DNA of 64,000 nucleotides, taken from assembly GCF_006874625.1 (NCBI RefSeq), contig NZ_CP030034.1, positions 3,720,001 to 3,784,000 of the forward strand, read 5' to 3'. Numbering within the stretch: position 1 is the stretch's first letter; the number at the start of each line of letters is the position of its first letter. The stretch comes from Bdellovibrio sp. NC01. Its GTDB lineage: Bacteria > Bdellovibrionota > Bdellovibrionia > Bdellovibrionales > Bdellovibrionaceae. The notes beneath the pieces were generated by a model, which saw nothing but the letters and a program-made list of their open reading frames with translations, was not told the origin of the DNA and did not search any database. Shown in pieces: positions 54,931-63,211 of the stretch. The position numbers were made by a program, and so were the translations under genes.

Positions 54931-57900
54931 GTGAGAGCTCAAAAGCTAAAACTACCAATTGTTATTTTTGTGGCAAGCCTTGTCGGCTGGTCGGCTCTGG
55001 CTGCGACTTCGACGGCTTCGACGAATTCTTTGACCTATCAAGGGCGCATCCTTAAATCTGATGGCACCCCCCTGCAGCACAATAACGTAAGCTTTCTTAT
55101 TAAGGTCATGGACCCTTCCGGTCAGTGCGTGATTTACCAAGAACAGGACAATGGCATAGACATGACCAATTCTAATGGTGTGTTTGATCTTGCGATTGGT
55201 AACGGATCTGTTCAATACATCACGGGCGCTGGTGCTACGACAATCACTGACGTTTTCAACAACAGCATCTCTTACACTTGCGGTTCTTGCACAAGCAGTG
55301 GCAACAGTTATACATGTTCAGCGAACGGTTCGCCGTATACCCCCCTTGCAAATGACGGACGTCTTTTGCGAGTAAGTTTTTATGACGGCACAGGTTGGAA
55401 GACGATTACTCCTGATAATGAAATTCGCAGTGTGCCTTTTGCGAGTTATGCGAACTCTGCACAAAAACTAGGTTCACATCCTGCAACAGATTTTGTTTTG
55501 AAAACGCAAGTGAATGGCGCCACTTCATGTGCTGCTGGCCAATTCTTAACTTGGGATGGTTCGCAAATGACGTGCGCTGGAGTGTCTGGCGCAAGCGGCG
55601 GCACTGTTACGAGCATCACGGCCGGCACAGGTTTATCTGGTGGCACGATCACAACAACAGGAACGATTTCACTTGGTACATCGGGTGTGACTGCTGGCAC
55701 TTATGGTTCGGCGACTCAAGTTCCGGTTCTTTCGGTTGATAACTATGGTCGCGTCACTGCTGCTAGCAGCACCACAATTTCTGGTGTTGCTCCTGCCGGC
55801 AGTGCAACGGGAGATCTTGGTGGCAACTATCCAGCTCCGACTGTGAATGGGCTGAATGGTACGCCACTTGCGATCACTTCACTGACAAACGGAAATTTTT
55901 TGAAATACAACGGCACAAGCTGGGTCAATTCTAGCATCGCTCAAAGTGATGTGTCTGGATTGTCTTCAACGCTTTCTGGTTATTTACCGCAAGCGACATT
56001 CAATTCATACGTGGCAAGTGCATCGTGCTCTTCGGCGCAAACAATGTACTGGAATTCTGTTTCAGGAAATTTTGCGTGTCAGAATATTTTAGTCAGCGGT
56101 TTCACTGGCAGTTTATCAGGTGACGTCACTGGCACCCAAGGCGCAACAGTTGTCGGAGCTTTACAAGGTAAAGCGGTCGCCACAACAGCGCCAAGTACGA
56201 ACCAAGTTTTGCAATTTAATGGTACACAGTGGGCACCAGCCACTTTACCTGCAGGCAACAGCGGCACTGTGACTTCTGTTTCAGTTGTTTCAGCAAATGG
56301 TCTTGCGGGTTCCGTTTCCAATGCTGGCACGACACCAGCGTTGACTCTTTCAACGACAGTATCGGGCTTAGTGAAAGGCAACGGCACAGCGTTTTCGGCG
56401 GCCGGGGCTGCGGATGTGACTGGCACACTTGGGTATACTCCAGTCAATAAAGCTGGCGATACCGTAAGTGGTGATCTGACGTTCGCTGCGAATAAAGGCG
56501 ATATTTTCACAGCAGGTTCTGGCACGAACACTGTGACTTTAGCGGGTCCTACAGGCGCGATCGGCACGAGTTATTCTTTACGCTTGCCGACTTCTGTTGC
56601 TGGCTCTGCAGGACAAGCTCTTGTTTCTGATACTTCAGGAAATCTTTCGTGGGCAACGATTCCCACGGCAGTTAATGCCATCACGAATTTAACTGGCGAC
56701 GTGACTGCAAATGGTCCTGGTTCTGTCGCAGCGACCGTTACGAAAGTGAATGGCGTTGCTTACGGCACTAGTCCCGCAACAAACACAGTTCCTGTTGTGA
56801 CTGGCGCCAACACCATCACTTACCAACAACTTCCGAATGCAGCTTTAGCAAACAGCAGTATCACGATCGGAACGACGGCAATTAATCTAGGTGCAAGTTC
56901 GACAACCTTGAGTGGTCTTACTTCAGTGACTGCAAATACATTTGCAGCTGGTTCTGCAGGCGCAACAAGTGGTTCCGTTGATATTGCGAACGGCAATGCT
57001 AGCGGCGCTTTGGTTTCGGTGAAAAATAATTCCGCAACATCAGCATATAATTTCAACTTGCCTGCGACCGCAGGAACTTCGGGTTACGTTTTGACTTCTG
57101 GTGGTGGTGGTTCCAACGCAATGACGTGGACTCAATTGGGTCCTTTGGCAACGAACACAACAGCGTTTTCTAATTTCAGTGCGATGGCTACTGATGGATC
57201 AGGAAATTTAAAATCCGTTGCAGGTTCCACTTCCGGTTCAATGTTGAATTGGACCGTCACAGGTCCCGCATGGACGACGGCTGCTTATCCAAATAGTACA
57301 ACAGCAAATCAATTGCTTTATTCTTCGGCGAACAATGTTGTCGGTGGTCTTACAACTGCGAACAATGCGATTCTTACGACAAACGGTTCTGGTGTGCCGT
57401 CGTTCACGGCAGCGTCTGGTGACGTGTTTACACAATACGCTCTTCTTGCAGGACGTTCGAGTGGACAAACTCTTGCCGGAGGAACAGCTGCGAGTGAAAC
57501 GTTAACACTGAAAGGCACAAGTAACGCCGGCAACGGTTATGTGCTGATCAATCCTTCTGGTGGCAACGTTGGTATCGGTACATCAACACCGGGTGTGCCT
57601 CTTGAGGTGAATGGAAATATCATTGCCGGAAGATCGACTTCAACGCGTGTGCAGTTGTCAGGTACTGGTGGTTCTGCTGCGATCTCTGAAGTTTATGCGG
57701 GATATTCGAATCCACATTGGAATATTGGTCGTGATGCGATCAGTGCTTCAAGCCCGGCACTGGTGCTGAATCCAATTCCGGGCACTTCTTCATCTGCGGT
57801 CTCTGGAGTTGCTGTCGGTTCGACGACAACGAAGACTCTGCAACTCTTTACAAGTAATGGTACTGCGTTGACTGAACGTATGCGTATTGATGGCAACGGT

Positions 57901-58788
57901 TACGTCGGTATCGGCACAACGAATCCGACTGCGCCGTTAGACTTTCAAGGATCTGTAGCAACGTTCTCGCAAACAAGATCTGTGGCAAGTGCGGCGGCTC
58001 CTGATATTTATCTTAATAAAGATCGTGGTACTGTCGGCACTCCTGCCGCCATTCAAAATGGCGATGCTTTAGGTAATATCAGTTTCAAGGGCTATGATGG
58101 CTCTGCTTACACTCGTGGTGCTTTGATCCAAGCTGTGGCTATGGCTGCTCCTGGTACAAATCAAATGACAGCGGATTTGCGCTTATTAACTAATAACGGC
58201 GGCAGTGATGCGACAGAAACAATGCGCTTAACGGCTGCGGGTAACGTTGGTATCGGCACGGGTTCACCGGCTACAAAATTAGATGTGAATGGTGGTATTC
58301 GTCCTGGTTCTGTGACGACAGGTGCATCGTGTGCAGGAAATGGCGAAGGAACTTTTGCTTACGATCCGACGACACATGCACCCGTGTATTGTTCAAACTC
58401 GGGAGTATGGACTCCGATCGGTAGCAGCGGTATTTCAAGTTGCCCATCTGGCTTCACACTGGTTGGTCCTATCGGTGGCGCAAATAGTTTCTGCGTGTCT
58501 TCAGCGCCAGAGACTGCAACAACATACTGGAGCGCTTGGACAACTTGCGCTGGAAAAAATACGGGCGGCCGCGGTTACGCGCGAATGTGTTCAACAGGCG
58601 ACTGGATTGTAGCTTGTAACAATGGAGGAATTTCAGGATTCTCGACAGTGCTACAATGGGTGCAAGACTCGTCGGCTTACGATATGGCGGCTTACAACTC
58701 GGCTCTTTTGGTGGGTAACGGATCTTGCTCAGGTGTTGGCGTCGACACGACGACGAACAACAATAGCTTCCGCTGCTGCTTCCATTAG
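54931..58788 (+). CDS. Mosaic adhesive fibre protein 2, Cys-rich C-terminal tip
   Basis: 1285 residues, GTG start behind AAGGAG. Signal peptide (about 1-25). N-terminal domain LTYQGRILKSDGTPLQHNNVSFL shared with fibre 1, then a long Gly/Ser/Thr-rich fibre with repeated GIGTxxP-x-x-x-L-x-V and GDxxGNYPAP-type phrases. Near residue 1020 comes the module APDIYLNKDRGTVG...GNISFKGYDGSAYTRGALIQ, nearly identical to one in fibre 1. The C-terminal 160 residues differ entirely from the S74 end of fibre 1: ten cysteines, GTFAYDPTTHAP, TYWSAWTTC, WVQDSSAYDMAA. This is probably the receptor-binding tip. Consistent with MAT fibres that exchange tips. Confidence 0.83.
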   Translation: MRAQKLKLPIVIFVASLVGWSALAATSTASTNSLTYQGRILKSDGTPLQHNNVSFLIKVMDPSGQCVIYQEQDNGIDMTNSNGVFDLAIGNGSVQYITGAGATTITDVFNNSISYTCGSCTSSGNSYTCSANGSPYTPLANDGRLLRVSFYDGTGWKTITPDNEIRSVPFASYANSAQKLGSHPATDFVLKTQVNGATSCAAGQFLTWDGSQMTCAGVSGASGGTVTSITAGTGLSGGTITTTGTISLGTSGVTAGTYGSATQVPVLSVDNYGRVTAASSTTISGVAPAGSATGDLGGNYPAPTVNGLNGTPLAITSLTNGNFLKYNGTSWVNSSIAQSDVSGLSSTLSGYLPQATFNSYVASASCSSAQTMYWNSVSGNFACQNILVSGFTGSLSGDVTGTQGATVVGALQGKAVATTAPSTNQVLQFNGTQWAPATLPAGNSGTVTSVSVVSANGLAGSVSNAGTTPALTLSTTVSGLVKGNGTAFSAAGAADVTGTLGYTPVNKAGDTVSGDLTFAANKGDIFTAGSGTNTVTLAGPTGAIGTSYSLRLPTSVAGSAGQALVSDTSGNLSWATIPTAVNAITNLTGDVTANGPGSVAATVTKVNGVAYGTSPATNTVPVVTGANTITYQQLPNAALANSSITIGTTAINLGASSTTLSGLTSVTANTFAAGSAGATSGSVDIANGNASGALVSVKNNSATSAYNFNLPATAGTSGYVLTSGGGGSNAMTWTQLGPLATNTTAFSNFSAMATDGSGNLKSVAGSTSGSMLNWTVTGPAWTTAAYPNSTTANQLLYSSANNVVGGLTTANNAILTTNGSGVPSFTAASGDVFTQYALLAGRSSGQTLAGGTAASETLTLKGTSNAGNGYVLINPSGGNVGIGTSTPGVPLEVNGNIIAGRSTSTRVQLSGTGGSAAISEVYAGYSNPHWNIGRDAISASSPALVLNPIPGTSSSAVSGVAVGSTTTKTLQLFTSNGTALTERMRIDGNGYVGIGTTNPTAPLDFQGSVATFSQTRSVASAAAPDIYLNKDRGTVGTPAAIQNGDALGNISFKGYDGSAYTRGALIQAVAMAAPGTNQMTADLRLLTNNGGSDATETMRLTAAGNVGIGTGSPATKLDVNGGIRPGSVTTGASCAGNGEGTFAYDPTTHAPVYCSNSGVWTPIGSSGISSCPSGFTLVGPIGGANSFCVSSAPETATTYWSAWTTCAGKNTGGRGYARMCSTGDWIVACNNGGISGFSTVLQWVQDSSAYDMAAYNSALLVGNGSCSGVGVDTTTNNNSFRCCFH

Positions 58789-58824
58789 GAGTTTGGCAAT
58801 TCGCAGATTTCGACTTTCTTACGG

Positions 58825-58850
58825 GCTCTGTTTGTTTGCAGAGCTTTTCC
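58825..58850 (+). terminator. Terminator after fibre 2
   Basis: GCTCTG/CAGAGC (58825-58830 with 58839-58844), 8-nt loop, then TTTTCC. Confidence 0.75.
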
Positions 58851-58915
58851 TTCTATTCATAATTTGCACGACACCTGAAGAGATTCTTAAGAAAATCTCT
58901 ATCAAGGGAGAAATT

Positions 58916-60424
58916 ATGAAGTCAGCTAAAGGATGCATTGTTCTTGCCGGTTTATTATTTTTAAATTTCGAAGCTTCTGCATTGCCAGACACAAAAAACA
59001 CTGCGAAACCACCCGCTTCAGGACGAATAGAAAAAGACAGCCTTGGTGATAAACAGCTGCCAGCGGATGCCTATTACGGCGTACAAACTGCGCGCGCCTT
59101 AGAGAACTTTCAAATATCGGGGACAAAAATCAATCAATATCCCGAATTCATAAACGCCTTGGCCATCGTCAAACTTGCCTCTGCGCGAGCCAACAAACAA
59201 CTAGGTGTGATGAAGGCGGATCGCTTATCAGCAATTGAAAAAGCCGTTGAAGATGTTCGCGCAAATAAATATCACGATCAGTTTGTGGTGGATTGGTTTC
59301 AAGGTGGTGCTGGAACTTCGACCAACATGAACGTCAATGAAGTCTTAGCGAATATTGGCTTAGAAAAAATGGGACACAAGAAAGGAGAATACCAATATCT
59401 TCATCCTTTAGATGATTTAAATCAGTCACAATCCACTAATGACGTTTATCCAACGGCGATCAAGCTCGCTTTATTAATGAGAAGTGACAAGCTGATTGGC
59501 GAATTAAAGAATCTAGCAGCTGCTTTTAGAACAAAAGGAAATCAGTTTTTAGAAATCACGAAAATGGGCCGCACCGAAATGCAAGACGCCGTCCCAATGA
59601 CAGTTGGCCAAGAATTTCATGCGTTCGCGGCTGGTATCGAATCAGAAATTGAATTCTTAAAGGACGCGGAAAAACAGCTTTATACTGTGAACATGGGTGC
59701 TTCCGCCATTGGCAGCGGTATCAACGTTCCGAAGGGTTATCCGAAAGCTGTGGCGTCGCAGTTAGCGAAGTTAGTGAATAAACCCATTGTGCCCGCGAAA
59801 GATTTATTCACAGGCACGTGGGATCAACAAAGTTTCGTCGCTTATTCTTCAGCGATGAAAAGCACAGCCGTAAAGCTTTCAAAAATTGCGAGTGATTTGA
59901 TTTTACTCGCTTCAGGTCCACGCGCTGGTTTATTCGAAATCAATCTGCCCGCAATGCAACCGGGTTCTTCCATCATGCCAGGCAAAGTGAATCCAGTAAT
60001 TCCAGAATTAATTAACGTGATCGCGTTTAAAGTTATGGGCAACGACACGAGTATCACAGTGGCAGCCCACGCTGGACAACTGCAACTGAACGCCTATGAA
60101 CCCGTCGAAGTTGTGGCTTTGCTGGAATCGCAAACGCTCTTACTAAATGGTGCCAATACATTTAACACGAAATGTATTTCGGGAATTACGGTGAACGAAA
60201 AAGTTCTGGAAAAAAATATTGAATCAACGGTTGGTATCGTCACAGCGCTGAACCCTATCATTGGCTACGAAAAATCAGCGGCCTTAGCTAAAGAGGCCTA
60301 CAAAAGTGGTAAAGGTATATTAGAGATTATCCGCGAACAAAAAATTCTAAGTGAAGCACAAATCAAGGAGTTATTAGATCCAGCGAAACTGACGAACTTA
60401 AATAAAGAAAGTTATAAAAGATAA
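58916..60424 (+). CDS. aspA: Aspartate ammonia-lyase with signal peptide
   Basis: 502 residues. The signature GSSIMPGKVNP (fumarase/aspartase superfamily) is present, with DYxxPxxAYYGVQTxRALENF-like at the start (PADAYYGVQTARALENFQIS), TNMNVNEVLAN, NDVYPTA and the TEMQDAVP region. Aspartase makes fumarate and ammonia from aspartate. The first 23 residues, KSAKGCIVLAGLLFLNFEASA, form a typical Sec signal, which is unusual because known aspartases are cytoplasmic tetramers. The ATG at 58916 follows AAGGGAG; the earlier frame crosses the fibre end and is not used. Terminator before it. Confidence 0.92.
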   Translation: MKSAKGCIVLAGLLFLNFEASALPDTKNTAKPPASGRIEKDSLGDKQLPADAYYGVQTARALENFQISGTKINQYPEFINALAIVKLASARANKQLGVMKADRLSAIEKAVEDVRANKYHDQFVVDWFQGGAGTSTNMNVNEVLANIGLEKMGHKKGEYQYLHPLDDLNQSQSTNDVYPTAIKLALLMRSDKLIGELKNLAAAFRTKGNQFLEITKMGRTEMQDAVPMTVGQEFHAFAAGIESEIEFLKDAEKQLYTVNMGASAIGSGINVPKGYPKAVASQLAKLVNKPIVPAKDLFTGTWDQQSFVAYSSAMKSTAVKLSKIASDLILLASGPRAGLFEINLPAMQPGSSIMPGKVNPVIPELINVIAFKVMGNDTSITVAAHAGQLQLNAYEPVEVVALLESQTLLLNGANTFNTKCISGITVNEKVLEKNIESTVGIVTALNPIIGYEKSAALAKEAYKSGKGILEIIREQKILSEAQIKELLDPAKLTNLNKESYKR

Positions 60425-60473
60425 CTACTCAAGAGCAGCTCACTCGACGTTGAGCTGCTCCACCATAAGCGCA

Positions 60474-60878
60474 CTATGATCGCGTTTGCATGAAAAGTCC
60501 CAGACGATCCATTGTCTGCCAGTGTCCCGAGACCTTACCGTTCTTAATTTGATAGACGGTCTGACCAGCGAAGGTCAGCTTTTTCTTCGTGGCAGGAATG
60601 CCAGGCAAATCACCAAGCTGGGTGCCTTCTGCACTCCAAACAACTGCGACACGATCGCCTTCTTCGATAAGCTGAGAAACCGAAAACTTCAGATCAGGAA
60701 ATGCTTTTCGCGAAAACTGCACACGTGTTTTGTATGTGTCTTTGTCGAGCGTCTTTCCTTCCCAGCCATCACCCGGATCACTAAAGATCGTGTACCATTC
60801 AGAAATCAGGTCATCGAATTTTTTAGGGTCGTCTTGATTCCACGCTTGGTACAAATTTTCTATGAGTTTCTTATTCAT
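60474..60878 (-). CDS. SnoaL-like/ester cyclase domain protein
   Basis: 134 residues starting MNKKLIENLYQAWNQ. NTF2-like fold; ISEWYTIFSDPGDGW and the late LTFAGQTVYQIKNGKVSGHWQTMDRLGLF are typical of SnoaL-like polyketide-cyclase homologues, though DPGDGWEGK is unusual. Activity unknown. The frame extends upstream to 60980, but the conserved start is at 60878. Two palindromic operators lie 80 to 120 bases upstream. Confidence 0.8.
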   Translation of the reverse strand: MNKKLIENLYQAWNQDDPKKFDDLISEWYTIFSDPGDGWEGKTLDKDTYKTRVQFSRKAFPDLKFSVSQLIEEGDRVAVVWSAEGTQLGDLPGIPATKKKLTFAGQTVYQIKNGKVSGHWQTMDRLGLFMQTRS

Positions 60879-60957
60879 TTTATTTCTCACTTTCAAAAAT
60901 GTTTCGGTGGCTTTCTTAAGCGGACACCAAATCTTCCACCCGTTTCCTGCATGAATT

Positions 60958-61005
60958 AATATTACCCGGGTATAATTCAAAAATCAATATTACCCGGGTA
61001 AAATA
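60958..61005. promoter_or_regulatory. Twin palindromic operators TTACCCGGGTAA
   Basis: TTACCCGGGTAT (60962-60973) and TTACCCGGGTAA (60990-61001), each in an AATATTACCCGGGTA context, centres 28 bp apart (nearly three turns). Candidate control for the SnoaL-like gene. No regulator gene is adjacent. Confidence 0.7.
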
Positions 61006-61117
61006 TGCTCTAATGATCCAAAGACCTAAAAAGCCAAAGGAATTCAAAAGGCTACAAAGCCAGACGAATGAGACAGCCTGAAAATAATTTGATTGGAGAT
61101 AAGGTGTAGAAACAAAA

Positions 61118-61138
61118 AAACCGCCTGATGGGCGGTTT
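61118..61138 (-). terminator. Terminator downstream of tRNA-Val
   Basis: AAACCGCC/GGCGGTTT with a TGATG loop; T-run follows on the minus strand. Confidence 0.85.
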
Positions 61139-61172
61139 TGATTTCGATAGAGCCAATTTTCTAAGTGAAAAT

Positions 61173-61248
61173 TGGTAGGGAGTACAGGATTCGAACCTGC
61201 GACATCCACCTTGTAAGGGTGGCGCTCTACCAACTGAGCTAACTCCCT
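61173..61248 (-). tRNA. tRNA-Val (anticodon TAC)
   Basis: 76 nt including encoded CCA. Acceptor stem AGGGAGT/ACTCCCT, D-arm GCTC..GAGC, anticodon stem CCACC/GGTGG with loop CTTACAA (anticodon TAC, reads GUA and related codons), and T-arm GGTTCGAATCC. Same direction as the genes at 61313 and 61928. Confidence 0.97.
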
Positions 61249-61312
61249 ATCGTTGGAAGGACCCATGTGTAACAAGAGTCCTACCTTCTTTGCAATCTAT
61301 TTTTTTACTTTT

Positions 61313-61918
61313 TTAATTTTTTGCATCTTGGATGCAAGTTTTTTGGGTCATTTGCGAGGAAACCTTAATGATTTGCATATGAACCATGTCATCAAGGTTT
61401 TGCTGATCCATCTCGCCCATAGATAGAACGATCATCGACTCTGTATAAACATTGCCTTGAAGTGGCGGCAATGGAGAATCAGAGCGTTTGAACGCTGTCA
61501 GGCTCAAGCGGTATGTTTTACCGTTCGATTTGCGAGTCATCTGTGCATAAACCAAGGCACCTTTGCCAAGGCCTTTCGTTCCAGTTTCTACGCCGACGCC
61601 TCTGCCGATTTCTTGGCAAGTTGAACCGTCGATTTGCGTAACCTTGATTTGGTTACGGCCGTTTTTCTGCTGAACGACTTTGAAGATGAAGTAAGAAGTG
61701 TAGTCTTCTTGTTCAACTTTCCAAGTTCCTTGGATGTCCAACCATGGGAATGGCTGAGCCAAGCTCCACGGCCAGTGAGTCCAACGATCATCACCAGCAG
61801 GCATTACGTGTTCTTCGTCAGCTTGTGAAGAAGAAGATGATGCTTGATAAGTTGAGTAAGCTTTAGCGGAGCTTACGTTCACAAAAATAAAAAGTGCTGC
61901 TAAAATGTGACGAAACAT
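61313..61918 (-). CDS. Exported protein, unknown
   Basis: 201 residues; signal peptide (about 1-20, ending AKA), a serine-rich segment (YQASSSSSQADEEH), then a beta-rich body with LDIQGTWKVEQEDYTSYFIFKV and a C-terminal helix. Two cysteines. No known family. The ribosome site (GGGGGG) lies over the stop codon of the preceding gene (61928), nine bases apart, so it is translationally coupled to that regulator and may be its output. Confidence 0.7.
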   Translation of the reverse strand: MFRHILAALFIFVNVSSAKAYSTYQASSSSSQADEEHVMPAGDDRWTHWPWSLAQPFPWLDIQGTWKVEQEDYTSYFIFKVVQQKNGRNQIKVTQIDGSTCQEIGRGVGVETGTKGLGKGALVYAQMTRKSNGKTYRLSLTAFKRSDSPLPPLQGNVYTESMIVLSMGEMDQQNLDDMVHMQIIKVSSQMTQKTCIQDAKN

Positions 61919-61927
61919 GAATCCCCC

Positions 61928-63031
61928 CTAGTGCTCGAAATGAACTCGAGCCGCTTTATTCATGTAGTATCCGTTTTTGGCTCTGAAAATATACTTTGGT
62001 TTTTCGTAATCAGGTTCAATCAACTTACGCAAACGTTTGATCGTCACGTAAATCTTATTGTCGTGAATAGCTGGATCATATGGTTGCTTCCAAACATTCT
62101 CGACCAAGAATTCCTTCGAATAAATTTGGCCTTGGTTCGTAACGAACAGGCGCAAAAGATCCAAAAGAATGAACTGATTTTTAAAGTCAATGCGACCGAT
62201 TTTCTTTTCGATAACCGCGTGGTTTGCTTCATCGAAAATAAGATCGAAGTTAGATTGAGTTTCGCCGCCGATCTTGTCAGCCAAAGTTTTGGCCATACGA
62301 GCAGTTCTGCGGTGATTCTCTTGATCGATAGAGCGCAAAGCAAGAGTGATATAAGTTCTTGCCATGTCTTTATCGCCGATTTCGAAATAAGTGTCTGCCA
62401 AGGCACCCATCAAAACGTTGCTCATAACGACGTTACGAGTTTCGCGGATGATGTCGTAAGCACGCCACAAGATCTCAATCGTCTCGTCGTACTTTTTCAT
62501 TTGTTTCAAGATGTCAGCGTTCAACAACAATGACGAAGCTTGAAGTTCTGGCATTTGGTAAACTTGGAAGAAGACCTGAAGATTGTAGATCTCTTTCAAA
62601 GCGTCAGACTGACGACCGATTTTTGGGTGAGAATAGCACATCGCAAGACCAAAGATCGCGTGGCAGATGTCTTCCTTGCTGTCAGAAGCAAGAGCGATAG
62701 CCAATGCTTTCTGCAAGTAATCCATCGCTGTATCCAATTGGCCTTTGTAAGAAGCGCACACTGCGAGTGTGTAGTAAGTCTTAGAGTTAAGCTCGAAGCC
62801 TTCTTTCAAAACCAAATCTTGGAGTTTTTCTTTGGTAGAGTTGATGTCTTCAAATTGCTCGCGCTCGGCAAAAATACGCAGCAACAAGTTCATGCACTTG
62901 AGGTATTGGGAGAAATTTTTCTCAGCGAAATAGCCGTCAGAAGCCTCGCGGAGGTGGTCTATTGCCGGACCAAATTCTCCACGATCGCTGTACAGCTTGC
63001 CGAGCTCAAAAGCGCGATCGAATTGATTCAT
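61928..63031 (-). CDS. TPR protein with C-terminal OmpR/PhoB-type DNA-binding domain
   Basis: 367 residues. The N-terminal 230 or so residues form TPR-like helical repeats (AFELGKLYSDRGEFGPAIDHLREAS; TYYTLAVCASYKGQLDTAMDYLQKALAIA; ALADTYFEIGDKDMARTYITLAL). The last 100 residues form a winged helix with YSKEFLVENVWKQPYDPAIHDNKIYVTIKRLRKLIE and YIFRAKNGYYMN, the OmpR/PhoB motif with its wing. No receiver domain is present, so the TPR part probably senses a protein partner or signal. First gene of a two-gene operon. Confidence 0.88.
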   Translation of the reverse strand: MNQFDRAFELGKLYSDRGEFGPAIDHLREASDGYFAEKNFSQYLKCMNLLLRIFAEREQFEDINSTKEKLQDLVLKEGFELNSKTYYTLAVCASYKGQLDTAMDYLQKALAIALASDSKEDICHAIFGLAMCYSHPKIGRQSDALKEIYNLQVFFQVYQMPELQASSLLLNADILKQMKKYDETIEILWRAYDIIRETRNVVMSNVLMGALADTYFEIGDKDMARTYITLALRSIDQENHRRTARMAKTLADKIGGETQSNFDLIFDEANHAVIEKKIGRIDFKNQFILLDLLRLFVTNQGQIYSKEFLVENVWKQPYDPAIHDNKIYVTIKRLRKLIEPDYEKPKYIFRAKNGYYMNKAARVHFEH

Positions 63032-63211
63032 AAGATATTAAAACTCCAAAACAAAATCTAAATTACTCGCAGGGGTTCGATTTCTGTCAGATTGTCAGGA
63101 ATACGTCAACGTAAGACGCGGGCAGTTGCTTATTTAATGAGCAACATAGGAATCAATTTCAGTAATTTAATGAAAGCCCCTGCCAGAGAGGCTTTGCTGG
63201 GGTGAGTTATT

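Noticed and set aside
56079-56567. Antisense ORFs of up to 162 residues in the fibre 2 gene
   Set aside because: Long Gly/Thr/Ser repeats produce open antisense frames rich in Val/Pro/Ala; this is a composition artefact.
58622-58915. N-terminal extension of aspartase by 98 residues
   Set aside because: It runs antiphase through the fibre 2 end and the terminator, while the ATG at 58916 has a good ribosome site and a signal peptide.
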